This document shows positions 26,039-33,675 of a stretch of 59,573 nt of DNA, piece after piece. The stretch's first letter is position 1. Every line of letters begins with the position of its first letter. Made by a program: the position numbers and the translations under genes. This DNA is from JACVRX01 sp046726315 (lineage in GTDB: Bacteria > Actinomycetota > Actinomycetes > Jiangellales > Jiangellaceae). Under the pieces are notes generated by a model. It ran no database searches. It saw only the letters and a program-made list of their open reading frames with translations, and had not been told where the DNA came from. The stretch spans positions 1 to 59,573 of the forward strand of contig JBKPAG010000039.1 of the NCBI GenBank assembly GCA_046726315.1. Direction: 5' to 3'.

Positions 26039-26910
26039 GAGACCTCCTTCGGCTCAGCCAGCCGTAATGCCGCGCTGGCAGCAGGCAGGGTAAGCGACTG
26101 CTCGTTGCGAACATCGAACTGGATGCCGGCCGTGGTCGAGGCGGCGAGCAACCACGCTCCGCCGGGACCCTCAAGGAACCGGCTGCCCAGGGTGCGAGCG
26201 TCGCCGACTGCACTGACCTCGTATGGCGGGTTGAGCGGCCGGAAGTTCACCAGGATGACGTCGTTGGCTGATCGGATCGCCGTCAGAGCAGTCACCCGTT
26301 GGCCGTTGACGGCGACGGCTTCGGCGCCCGCCGCCCAGAGCCCGTTGACGATCTGCTGAATGTCGAGGTCGAGCACCGACGCCTGCGCCTCGGCCGCCTC
26401 GCCGCCCTCAGCATCGTCGATCTCGACAACAACGCCCGGCCCGGTAACACCAAGGGTTCCCGCGAGGCCCTGGGTCGCAGCGATCGACTCCCGCAGTTGG
26501 TTGCCCATCGCCAGGTTGTCGAGCCGGCTGGCCTCGATCTCCACGATTTCATGCTCGAGGTCGGACAGGTCGCGTTCGAGCTGGTCGGCATGCGCCGTGG
26601 CCCGCTCGATCCGGTCGACCAGTGACTCACGCTCGGCAGACACCACTCCGGCGTTCTGCCGGACTTGCAGTGCCGCAATTCCGAGCAACAGCCCGAGCGC
26701 CAACAGACCGAGCATCAGCGCCAGCGAGACCTTCGGCATGCCTTCGTCGCGACGCCCGGCAGCGGCCCGCCGCTGCGCCGCTTCGACGTAGCCCTCATCG
26801 ATCGGGTTGGCGAACAGATCGCTGATCAGCGACATCGACGCGTCGGGCCGGCTTGGCGGCCGGGTTCCGCTCGCCCGACGCGCCACCACATCGTCATCGT
26901 CGCATGACAC
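26035..26910 (-). CDS. DUF881 membrane protein (first copy, Rv1823-like)
   Basis: About 291 residues from the GTG at 26910; the true start may be further in, for example at MSLISDLFANPIDEGY (26835). One transmembrane helix (ALMLGLLALGLLLGIAALQV) is followed by a coiled coil (RIERATAHADQLERDLSDLE) and a DUF881 domain (LGVTGPGVVVEIDDAE, GLWAAGAEAVAVNGQRV, LNPPYEVSAVGDARTLGSR). It is a paralogue of the copy downstream of sbp. The stop overlaps the sbp start (ATGA). A shared envelope role of the two DUF881 proteins and Sbp is inferred from their fixed order. Confidence 0.85.
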   Translation of the reverse strand: MSCDDDDVVARRASGTRPPSRPDASMSLISDLFANPIDEGYVEAAQRRAAAGRRDEGMPKVSLALMLGLLALGLLLGIAALQVRQNAGVVSAERESLVDRIERATAHADQLERDLSDLEHEIVEIEASRLDNLAMGNQLRESIAATQGLAGTLGVTGPGVVVEIDDAEGGEAAEAQASVLDLDIQQIVNGLWAAGAEAVAVNGQRVTALTAIRSANDVILVNFRPLNPPYEVSAVGDARTLGSRFLEGPGGAWLLAASTTAGIQFDVRNEQSLTLPAASAALRLAEPKEVS

Positions 26911-26952
26911 CGCAGGCTTGCCGACAGTGCCGGGACGAGTATTGCCGGGTTG

Positions 26953-27534
26953 TTACGCAGCGCGCAGCAGCCGACGAACCTGCCTGGCGTAGAGCAATCC
27001 GGCCCACCAATAGAGGCCGACCCCCCACACGGCGAATGCCCAGCCGAAGACCGTGGCGAGCAGCGCCAGCGTTCCCTCACCGTCGCCCAGCAACAGCAGT
27101 GGAAATGCGGCGAGCAGGGTGAACGTCGCCGCCTTCCCGAGGAAGTGAACCGGAAGGGCAGTGAGCCCCCGGCGACGCAGCGCCGGCAGCAGGCCGGCCA
27201 GGAAGACGTCTCGCGAAAGCAGCAGGACGGCGAACCACAACGGGACGATCTCACGCACTGTCAGGGCGATGACGGTTGCGAGAATGTAGAGCCGGTCGGC
27301 GATCGGATCGAGCAATTGGCCGACCCGGCTGATCTGATGCCAGCGCCGGGCCAGCACACCGTCGAGATAGTCGGTGAACGCCGACGCGGCGAGGACAACG
27401 AACGCCCATCCGTCGGCTTCGGGCCCGAGAACGAGCCACAGGAACAGTGGGATTCCCAGCAGTCGCAGGACGGAGAGCAGGTTGGGAATGGTGAATACCC
27501 GGTCGGTCTGGATCTCGGTCTCCTGGACCATCAC
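26953..27534 (-). CDS. CDP-alcohol phosphatidyltransferase (PgsA family)
   Basis: A 193-residue integral membrane enzyme with the full family motif: TDYLDGVLARR followed after eight residues by G-QLL-D-PIA-D. These Asp residues bind the metal and CDP-diacylglycerol. The N-terminal FTIPNLLSVLRLLGIPLF is typical of phosphatidylglycerophosphate-synthase-like members. The M. tuberculosis gene in this position is pgsA2 (Rv1822), whose acceptor is uncertain, so I do not assign the alcohol substrate. The start follows GGAGGAG. It is the first gene of the DUF881-sbp-gcvH block. Confidence 0.9.
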   Translation of the reverse strand: MMVQETEIQTDRVFTIPNLLSVLRLLGIPLFLWLVLGPEADGWAFVVLAASAFTDYLDGVLARRWHQISRVGQLLDPIADRLYILATVIALTVREIVPLWFAVLLLSRDVFLAGLLPALRRRGLTALPVHFLGKAATFTLLAAFPLLLLGDGEGTLALLATVFGWAFAVWGVGLYWWAGLLYARQVRRLLRAA

Positions 27535-27611
27535 CGCTGCACTCCTCCGTCCCGCCGTTCCCTCCTTTGCCGCCGACAGTAGCTGACGGTCTCGTAGGCC
27601 AGAGTGGTCGC

Positions 27612-28403
27612 GTGGATGCGCTGCGCGTGGTCACAGGCGACTCACTGGCGGAGGATGTCGCCGCAGTCGTCGGGCGCGCGGTCGAGGACCCGGTGCCTTG
27701 GCGGGATCTCCTGCACGACGGCCCGGTGCCCGCCGGCCTCGGAGCGGATCGGCTCGCCCGGGTTCGGGCTGCGCACCTGGCCAGCCGAGGATGGGTCAGC
27801 GAGTCGCCGGCCCTGGCGTCGCTGCGGGAACGGGACGGGCGGATCTCTGCTGCACGTCGCAGCGGGGTCCAAGTCGTGTTCTGGTTGGAGACAGATCTCT
27901 GCCTCGGCCCGTGCTCTGGTTGCCGACCGGTTATCTGGTCATACAGGTGCGCGTGGGCTGGTCACGGTCCCCAATCGCCCCGACCGCAGCTTGGCGGCGC
28001 CGCCGCCGCTACGCACAACGCACGGAGGCGTTCACGCCCTCCGCTCGCGCGATCCCCGAGCCTGAGCCGGAGTGCCGGCGTTCGCGCGGTTGCTTGCCGA
28101 TCTCCCCAACGCTCTGTCTGGGGACGAGATGTTCACGCGGGTTTGGCCGAGGAGCGACCACTGTGGATCGCCGATTAGCCGCTACTCGCCGTCGCCAACG
28201 ATCTTGCGCCGCCGGTGAGCCGGTCGGCCGACGGCCAATACGCGATGACAGCTTTCGGTGCCGATGTGCTGGCTGGCCGGGCTGCGCGGCCCAGGGTGGA
28301 TCGGTGGTTGTCGCCCGGTCAGTTCCAGGTGGCTCGTGCTGCGGACGATTCAGAAAGCGGCCGTAAGAGACTCGCCGCGTCCCCGACGAGGTACTCGGCG
28401 TAG
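27612..28403 (+). pseudogene. DUF1835-domain protein, multiply frameshifted
   Basis: The GTG at 27612 opens a clear DUF1835 start: VDALRVVTGDSLAEDVA, then VPWRDLLHDGPVPAGLGADR, HLASRGWVSESPALASLRER and VVFWLETDL. After about 27895 the match moves to other frames (DRLSGHTGARGLVTVPNRPD, then LRSRDPRA, then FARLLADLPNALSGDEMF). It returns to the original frame as RPLWIAD, an in-frame TAG at 28176-28178, and PLLAVANDLAPPVSRSADGQ with MTAFGADVLAGRAARPRVDR. The last match is near 28330. Several indels plus a stop mean this is a pseudogene rather than one sequencing error. The 3' end abuts and overlaps the convergent endonuclease-like gene. The family's function is unknown. Confidence 0.85.
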
Positions 28404-29140
28404 GTGTCGAGGTAAACGGCCGTTCTGCCGGCCAGTACCTGGGATGGGATCAGATAGATAGCGCCCTCGCCGTTGATCAAGAAGAAATAGTCCAACGAGT
28501 CGGGGTCGTAAGGAATCTTGCTAGCGACTCTGTCTTTGGCATAGGGCCGTCGCCCGACCCCAACAAGCCATTTTCCGGCCGACCGATTAGTCGTGCTCTT
28601 CACCTGTACTCGCCGTATCCCGCTTGGGAAGCTGGCCAACAGGTCGTACTCCTCCGACTTCGCCGGCACCGCTACCGGGACACCGCGCAACGTTAGCCAG
28701 GCGATTGCGATCGCTTCGGCGGCCACCCGCAGCGACGAGGGTGACGGAAAAACATCTTCAAGCGCGTCAAGGCAGACACGCTCGACCGTCCGCGTTTGTA
28801 AGTGCGACACGTCCAGCGCCAGACGTACGGCATGGCCCTTGACTCGCGCTCGTGTCTCGCCTCGATCGGACAATCCGAGCTTGTACAAGACGTCCGACCA
28901 TGTAGATGCCGAGTTCACTGCCTCGCGCAGCTGGGTGTCGGACCACGTTCGTTGGTGCGTGAAATGGGCCGTATCGAGCTGCAGCCGCTCCGCATGGCGC
29001 TTGACGCTTCGCAGGACGCCTGCTGATGTCCCCTTGAGGCCAAGTGCCCTACACACCCCGCGCCACGACCGTTCGACCGCTACGGCATATGCGAGCTGGT
29101 CGTCGTTCCACGTACGGGTTTCGTGGGCGCGGGCGTTCAT
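28319..29140 (-). CDS. PD-(D/E)XK endonuclease-like protein with tandem DNA-binding repeats
   Basis: The ATG at 29140 gives 273 residues. Residues 9-60 and 64-114 are two copies of one module, each starting RTW-D-QL--AV, continuing SW or TW, LGL, and closing VK-HA-RL-LD--H; such modules occur in HNH and homing-type endonucleases. The C-terminal domain has E142, D166 in SEEYDLLASF and Q179-V-K181 in RRVQVKSTTN. This is the D...QxK variant of the PD-(D/E)XK core seen in the group I intron enzyme I-Ssp6803I. Base composition is less GC-rich than the neighbours (for example around 28440-28500). The gene lies 48 bases beyond the 3' end of tRNA-Pro on the same strand, next to a dead gene, which suggests acquisition. 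No intron or methyltransferase accompanies it. Confidence 0.7.
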   Translation of the reverse strand: MNARAHETRTWNDDQLAYAVAVERSWRGVCRALGLKGTSAGVLRSVKRHAERLQLDTAHFTHQRTWSDTQLREAVNSASTWSDVLYKLGLSDRGETRARVKGHAVRLALDVSHLQTRTVERVCLDALEDVFPSPSSLRVAAEAIAIAWLTLRGVPVAVPAKSEEYDLLASFPSGIRRVQVKSTTNRSAGKWLVGVGRRPYAKDRVASKIPYDPDSLDYFFLINGEGAIYLIPSQVLAGRTAVYLDTYAEYLVGDAASLLRPLSESSAARATWN

Positions 29141-29187
29141 GAGTCGAACATTAGTACGAGGTTCTGACAACGCTGGCGCACCATGTG

Positions 29188-29261
29188 TCGGGCTGCCCGG
29201 ATTTGAACCGGGGATCTCCACACCCCCAGTGTGGCGCCTTACCAAGCTAGGCCACAGCCCG
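29188..29261 (-). tRNA. tRNA-Pro (anticodon GGG)
   Basis: Read on the minus strand, the 7-base acceptor CGGGCTG pairs with CAGCCCG. The D arm is GCCT...AGGC with loop AGCTTGGTA. The anticodon stem CCACA/TGTGG holds the loop CTGGGGG, which gives anticodon GGG for proline. The T arm is CCCGG-TTCAAAT-CCGGG. The discriminator is A, and CCA is not encoded. All stems are intact with no intron. TACAGT on the minus strand (29292-29287) could be its -10 element. Confidence 0.93.
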
Positions 29262-29347
29262 TGTCTGACACTCGCAGACAACAGGCACTGTAGCGTGGCG
29301 AACCCACCGCCTGCGAAGCCGCGGACGCCAGCCGCGATGATGCTGCG

Positions 29348-29749
29348 GTGCATACCGAGGTCGTTCAGCTGCGCACCGGCACTCGACTGGTCACCGATAT
29401 CACCGACGCGCTCCTCGAGTTCTGTCGCGGACGCGGCGACGGCCTGTGTCACGTCTTCGTCCCACACGCGACCGCCGGCGTCGCATTCATCGAGACCGGC
29501 AGCGGCTCCGAGACCGACCTCGAGGACGCAATTGACCGGCTGCTCCCTCGCGACGACATCTACCGGCATCGGCACGGCAGCAGAGGTCACGGCCGTGACC
29601 ACGTGCTACCGGCCATCGTGTCACCGTCGCTGATGGTGCCCGTACTCGGCGGCCGGCCGGCACTCGGCACCTGGCAGAGCCTCGTACTTGTCGACACGAA
29701 CATCGACAACCCCGACCGGAAGGTGCGGTTCAGCTTCCTTTCCGGCTGA
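29348..29749 (+). CDS. YjbQ/UPF0047 family protein
   Basis: A 133-residue protein with the family pattern: LVTDITDALLEFCRG, CHVFVPHATAGVAFIETG, DLEDAIDRLLPRDDIYRH, and LMVPVLGGRPALGTWQSLVL. The histidines of PHATAG and YRHRHG are the expected metal-binding site. Family members are trimeric and some have weak thiamine-phosphate synthase activity, but the physiological role is unclear. The usual HEGNAHAH-like segment is modified (HRHGSRGHGRDH). The GTG start is at 29348, and the gene is divergent from tRNA-Pro. Confidence 0.85.
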   Translation: MHTEVVQLRTGTRLVTDITDALLEFCRGRGDGLCHVFVPHATAGVAFIETGSGSETDLEDAIDRLLPRDDIYRHRHGSRGHGRDHVLPAIVSPSLMVPVLGGRPALGTWQSLVLVDTNIDNPDRKVRFSFLSG

Positions 29750-29806
29750 GCTGAGGCGTTCACCGTTAGCCTGCCCAATGCCGTTCATGGAGGAGGCTTC
29801 GCGAGG

Positions 29807-30211
29807 ATACAGCAGGTCGTGTGGATCTTCGCGCTGATCGGGGCCGCGGTACACCTGCTCGCATTCGCCTGGGAGTTCTGCTTTTTGAGCGCGTCCCACC
29901 GTCCACCGCGGGATCTTCGCCATCCCGACAAACGACGTCCCCGGCCGTCCGGCTCTGGGCGTTCAACGTCGGCTTCTACAACCTGTTCCTTGGCTGCGGA
30001 GCCATTGCGGGCGTGATCTTCTGGATTGGCGGCAACGATGACGCTGGCAAGACGTTGGTGATCTACACCTGCCTGTTCATGGTCTTGGCCGGCTTCGTAC
30101 TCTTCGTGTGCGACCGGCTTGCGCTCAGTCTCACGCGGGAATGGCGAAGGCGGGGCGGTGGCGCAGAGCGGCCCGCCGCTCGTTGCACTCATCGCAGCGC
30201 TGTTGACATGA
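29807..30211 (+). pseudogene. DUF1304 membrane protein with two compensating frameshifts
   Basis: The N-terminal match IQQVVWIFALIGAAVHLLAF is in one frame. The middle, LLFERV then VRLWAFNVGFYNLFLGCGAI and GKTLVIYTCLFMVLAGFVLF, is in a second. The C terminus, GAVAQSGPPLVALIAALLT and its TGA at 30209-30211, returns to the first. The shifts fall near 29875 and 30140-30155. No ATG or GTG stands at the expected start; an ATA at 29807 lies where a start would be, ten bases after GGAGGAGG, and a GTG at 29819 is in frame. DUF1304 proteins are small four-helix membrane proteins of unknown function. Sequencing error cannot be excluded, but two shifts argue for decay. Confidence 0.75.
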
Positions 30212-30404
30212 CGATCTCACCGATCGCGCTACGGGCCGGTGGCCAGTACGGCCGGGCCTGGATGAGCACGTCACGGAGACGGCTCGCCGGAGACCAGGTC
30301 CGCGTTGGCTGATGCGGTCAGCGCGTGCTCCCGGCACTGCGCGCCCTGGCCGAACTACCAGGAACGAGGACGGTCTCCCCGGCGCCTGGGTGCCCGATAC
30401 GACA

Positions 30405-30435
30405 AGGCCCCTCCATGTATGAGATGGAGGGGCCT
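30405..30435. terminator. Perfect 12-bp hairpin
   Basis: AGGCCCCTCCAT at 30405-30416 pairs perfectly with ATGGAGGGGCCT at 30424-30435 across a seven-base loop. It can form on either strand and has no long U-tract, like many actinobacterial terminators. Placed to terminate plus-strand transcription from the DUF1304 region. Confidence 0.55.
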
Positions 30436-30440
30436 CGCCC

Positions 30441-30493
30441 GGTTCCATCGGAGCCCGCATCGCCGATCTCTCGGCGACCGGCTCCGTGGAACC
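30441..30493. repeat. Long composite hairpin
   Basis: GGTTCCA (30441-30447) pairs with TGGAACC (30487-30493), and CGGAGCC (30449-30455) with GGCTCCG (30480-30486); only one unpaired base interrupts these 14 pairs. Inside, CGCCGA (30461-30466) pairs with TCGGCG (30471-30476) over a TCTC tetraloop. The structure starts five bases after the preceding hairpin. It could be a terminator part or a structured RNA. Confidence 0.5.
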
Positions 30494-30545
30494 TGGTCAT
30501 CTGCGAGCACTCGATCCGTCAGTACCGGTCGCCCGGTGCCGCCGC

Positions 30546-30567
30546 GTTTCGGAGCTGACTCCGAAAC
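30546..30567. repeat. Perfect 9-bp hairpin
   Basis: GTTTCGGAG (30546-30554) and CTCCGAAAC (30559-30567) pair perfectly across a CTGA tetraloop. Third stem of the hairpin series. Confidence 0.5.
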
Positions 30568-30772
30568 CGAGCACTTGCTGGTGACGTAGGAGATTTCTAG
30601 CGACGTTCTCGGCCCAACGCAAGGGCTGATCGAACCCATTTTTTTAGATCTTTTGACCATCCACAGAAGTCGTCGAGATGTCCCCAACATGGGCGGGTTT
30701 TCCACCGAGCCGTCCACTCATGTGTGCACAGGAGCCGCATCCGTCGCGTCGCTCGAGGTAGGCGCCGGCCAC

Positions 30773-30814
30773 CACCAGGCTTGTTGGTACTTCACCATGC
30801 CTACAAGCCTGGTG
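30773..30814 (-). terminator. 12-bp inverted repeat downstream of der
   Basis: CACCAGGCTTGT (30773-30784) and ACAAGCCTGGTG (30803-30814) are perfect inverted repeats with an 18-base spacer that can itself form TGGT/ACCA. It lies 77 bases beyond the der stop codon and is the best candidate terminator for the long minus-strand operon. Confidence 0.5.
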
Positions 30815-30890
30815 ATCTACCCACAGGGGTGGTGAACGTGGTCATTCCGCAGTGGTGGCGGAGGGCTGCTCGGTGGCTGGGCTGGACAGG

Positions 30891-32294
30891 TCAGCGGCGG
30901 CGGCGCCTTTCCCGGATGCGCATCGAGATCTCGATCGGCGTGCCGGCGAAGCCGAACTCCTCGCGCAGGCGGCGCTCGATGAAACGGCGGTAGGACGCCT
31001 CTAGGAACCCGGTCGTGAACAGCACGAACCGCGGCGGCCGGGTTCCGGCTTGAGTGGCGAACAGGATGCGAGCCTGCCGGCCGCCGCGCAGCGGGTGCGG
31101 GTGTGCCGCGACCAGCTGGCCGAAAAACGCATTCAGCCGGGCCGTCGGAACCCGGGTCTCCCAGCCGGCCAGCGCCGCATCGATCGCCGGCACCAGCCGC
31201 TCGGCGTGCCGACCCGTTCGAGCCGAGACGTTGACCCGCGGTGCCCAGCTGACGTGCCCCAGCTGCCGGTCGATCTCGCGGTCGAGCATCAGCCGACGAT
31301 CCTCATCGAGCAGATCCCACTTGTTGAAGGCGAGCACCAACGCGCGCCCGGCTCCAACGACCATCGAGACGATGCGGAGATCCTGCTCCGAGAGCGGCTC
31401 ACTGGCGTCGATCAGCACCACCGCAACCTCGCACCGGTCAAGAGCTGCTGCGGTTCGCAGGGAGGCGAAGTACTCCGCGCCCGACGCCTCGGCGACCCGG
31501 CGGCGGATGCCTGCGGTGTCGACGAACCGCCAGGTGCGAGCACCAAGTGTCACCAACTCGTCGACCGGGTCGATGGTCGTGCCTGCGATGGGGTCGACGA
31601 GCACTCGGTCGGCGCCGGCTAGCCGGTTGAGCAGGCTGGACTTGCCGACGTTGGGCTTGCCGAGAAGCGCGATCCGCCGCGCACCACCCTCGACGGAGCC
31701 GAACGTCTCGGGTGGCGCATCGGGAAGGGCATCGAGCACAGCGTCGAGCAGGTCACCACTCCCCCGCCCGTGCAGGGCCGAGACCGGGTGCGGCTCTCCG
31801 ATGCCTAGGTTCCACAACGCCGCAGCGTCAGCCTCGCCCGCGGCGGTGTCCACCTTGTTGGCAGCGAACACGACCGGCTTACCCGCCCGGCGCAGCACCC
31901 CAACGACCGCCTCGTCGGCATCCGTAGCGCCGACGGTCGCGTCGACGACGAACACGACGACGTCCGCCGCCGCGGCGGCAATTTCGGCCTGGGCGGTGAC
32001 GCGGGCGGCCATGCCTTCAGCGTCGGGATCCCAGCCGCCGGTGTCGACCAGCGTGAACCGCCGCCCGGACCAGGCGGCGTCGTATGTGACCCGGTCGCGA
32101 GTCACACCCGGGACGTCCTCGACGACGGCCTCGCGGCGGCCGAGGATGCGGTTGACCAGCATGGACTTGCCGACGTTGGGGCGCCCCACCACCGCGACCA
32201 CGGGAAGCGGCCCCGCCTCTGCGGCGTCGACGAATGCCTCGCCGTCGGCCAGCAGGTCCGCATGCCCGGGGCCGGACCAGGCATCGTCGGTCAC
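30891..32294 (-). CDS. der: Ribosome biogenesis GTPase Der (EngA)
   Basis: The GTG at 32294 overlaps the plsC stop (GTGA) and gives 467 residues; longer frames upstream are not supported. There are two G domains in tandem, the mark of Der. The first has G1 VVGRPNVGKSM (37-46), VTRD, DTGGW and NKVD. The second has LLGKPNVGKSSLLN, AGTTIDPVDE, DTAGIRR and NKWD. A C-terminal KH-like domain ends with FGFAGTPIEISMRIRERRRR. Der assists late 50S subunit assembly. It is the last gene of the parA-to-der chain. Confidence 0.95.
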   Translation of the reverse strand: MTDDAWSGPGHADLLADGEAFVDAAEAGPLPVVAVVGRPNVGKSMLVNRILGRREAVVEDVPGVTRDRVTYDAAWSGRRFTLVDTGGWDPDAEGMAARVTAQAEIAAAAADVVVFVVDATVGATDADEAVVGVLRRAGKPVVFAANKVDTAAGEADAAALWNLGIGEPHPVSALHGRGSGDLLDAVLDALPDAPPETFGSVEGGARRIALLGKPNVGKSSLLNRLAGADRVLVDPIAGTTIDPVDELVTLGARTWRFVDTAGIRRRVAEASGAEYFASLRTAAALDRCEVAVVLIDASEPLSEQDLRIVSMVVGAGRALVLAFNKWDLLDEDRRLMLDREIDRQLGHVSWAPRVNVSARTGRHAERLVPAIDAALAGWETRVPTARLNAFFGQLVAAHPHPLRGGRQARILFATQAGTRPPRFVLFTTGFLEASYRRFIERRLREEFGFAGTPIEISMRIRERRRRR

Positions 32295-32971
32295 GGCATC
32301 TGCCGATCCGGACGACCAGCCGAGGCACCCGCGCCGAACTGGGTGGCCACAGCGGCGTAGTGGGCGGTCAGCGCCGTGTGCAGCCGGAGGTTTGCCTCTT
32401 GTACCGCTGCACGGGAGCGCACGGTGACGACGGGCAGGTCGACCGGGGCGCCGAACACGACATCCAGCCGGGAACGAACCGGTGGCAGCGCGCTCAGCGT
32501 CGTGCCGCGGGAGCCGACGCCTGAGGCGACGACCGGTACCACCGGCGCGCCCGAGCGCACAGCAAGCCAAGCCAGGCCGCGCCGCATGTCGGCGAAGTCA
32601 CCGGACCCGCGCGTGCCCTCGGGATACACCACGAGTACCCGTCCGGCCGCCAACACCGCGAGCGCTGCGGTCAACGCGGTTCGGTCGGTGCCGGAGCGGT
32701 TGATCGGGATCTGTCCGATGCTGCGGAGGAACAACCCGAGCGGTCCTCGGAAGATCTCTCGCTTGGCCAGGCAATGGATCGGCCTGGGCGAGGTGCCCAT
32801 CAGCAACGGCGGATCGAGAAAGCCGGTGTGGTTCGGGGCCAGAATGACCGGCCCGTGCGCCGGAACGAGATGGGCGTCGTGCACCCGGATGGACCAACCA
32901 GTCCGCATCACGACCCAGGCGATCCGCCAGCCGGCCGTGGCGCCAACACCGGTGGGGGGGCGGCCGTTCAC
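32291..32971 (-). CDS. plsC: 1-acyl-sn-glycerol-3-phosphate acyltransferase family protein
   Basis: A 226-residue acyltransferase with the HX4D motif NHTGFLDPP (H48, D53), the glycerophosphate-binding IPINRSGTDR segment and VVYPEGTRGSG, then the VPVVASGV strand. PlsC-type enzymes acylate lysophosphatidic acid at the membrane. The GTG start overlaps the cmk stop and the stop overlaps the der start. A PlsC-like gene between cmk and der is common in actinomycetes. Whether it makes bulk phosphatidic acid or acylates another lipid is not decidable from sequence. Confidence 0.88.
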   Translation of the reverse strand: MNGRPPTGVGATAGWRIAWVVMRTGWSIRVHDAHLVPAHGPVILAPNHTGFLDPPLLMGTSPRPIHCLAKREIFRGPLGLFLRSIGQIPINRSGTDRTALTAALAVLAAGRVLVVYPEGTRGSGDFADMRRGLAWLAVRSGAPVVPVVASGVGSRGTTLSALPPVRSRLDVVFGAPVDLPVVTVRSRAAVQEANLRLHTALTAHYAAVATQFGAGASAGRPDRQMP

Positions 32972-33657
32972 GCCGGTGCCACCCCTGCTCGGCGATCTAT
33001 CAGCTCCAGGACCGCGGCAACGGTCTCGTCGATGCTGAGCTGCGACGAGTCGACCACGTCCACGCCATCGGTCGGCTCCAGGAAGTTGGCCACGGTCGAG
33101 TCGTCGGCGTCCCGGCGCAGCACCTGGTCCCGAGTGGCCGCCACCGCCGTCGCATGGTCGGCGCCGTGCAGGTCGCGGGCGCGCCGGGCCAGCCGGGCGT
33201 CCTCGTTTGCGGTCAGCAGGATCCGAACCGGCGCGTCCGGTGCCACGACACTGGTGATGTCCCGTCCCTCGACCACGACACCGCCGCCGTCGACCACGGC
33301 CCGCTGGCGTCGGACGAGCTCGTGCCGGACACCGAGATTCCTCGCCACGTCGCTGACCACCGCGGAGACGCGGGTCTCGCGGATGTCGGTTCCCACGTCG
33401 ACATCACCGACAAACACCGTCGGATACCTGGGATCGGTGCCGATTCGCAGCGGCAGTTCCCGGGCCAGGGCGGCGACGCGCTCCTGGTCTGCAAGGTCGA
33501 CGCCCTGTTCCAACAGCCACCAGGTCAGCGCCCGGTACATCGCGCCGGTGTCCAGGTACCGCAGCCCGAGTGCCTCGGCCACCCTGCGGGCCACGGTGGA
33601 CTTGCCCGAGCCGGAGGGACCGTCGATGGCCACGACCAGGGACGGCGGCGACGACAC
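32968..33657 (-). CDS. cmk: Cytidylate kinase
   Basis: A 229-residue kinase with the P-loop IDGPSGSGKSTVARRVA near residue 12, the substrate segment RYLDTGAMYRALTW and the Cmk-specific GRDITSVVAPDAPVRILLTA. It phosphorylates CMP and dCMP. The GTG start is preceded by AGAGGAGAG at good spacing. The gene is separated by 18 bases from tyrA, the only true gap between aroH and der, and may have independent translation. Confidence 0.95.
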   Translation of the reverse strand: MSSPPSLVVAIDGPSGSGKSTVARRVAEALGLRYLDTGAMYRALTWWLLEQGVDLADQERVAALARELPLRIGTDPRYPTVFVGDVDVGTDIRETRVSAVVSDVARNLGVRHELVRRQRAVVDGGGVVVEGRDITSVVAPDAPVRILLTANEDARLARRARDLHGADHATAVAATRDQVLRRDADDSTVANFLEPTDGVDVVDSSQLSIDETVAAVLELIDRRAGVAPA

Positions 33658-33675
33658 GGCTCTCCTCTGTTGGGG

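Larger units (their letters stand above)
30212..30890. other. 0.68-kb intergenic spacer rich in inverted repeats
   Basis: No credible coding region is present. The spacer holds four clear inverted repeats, annotated separately, and an AT-rich patch (30636-30662) with seven consecutive T at 30639-30645, unusual in this GC-rich DNA. It separates the DUF1304 pseudogene (plus) from the end of the der operon (minus), so termination of both transcripts is expected here. Confidence 0.7.

Noticed and set aside
29141..29261. Group I intron or attachment site in tRNA-Pro
   Set aside because: All tRNA stems are intact without insertion, and no repeat of the tRNA 3' end was seen in the neighbouring DNA.
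30620..30645. T-arm-like sequence on the minus strand
   Set aside because: GGGTTCGATC is present but the T stem does not pair correctly and no anticodon or acceptor arm follows.
30724..30993. Possible Trp/Arg-rich 89-residue protein
   Set aside because: It overlaps the der terminator repeat and the der 3' end, has no ribosome binding site and no recognisable family.
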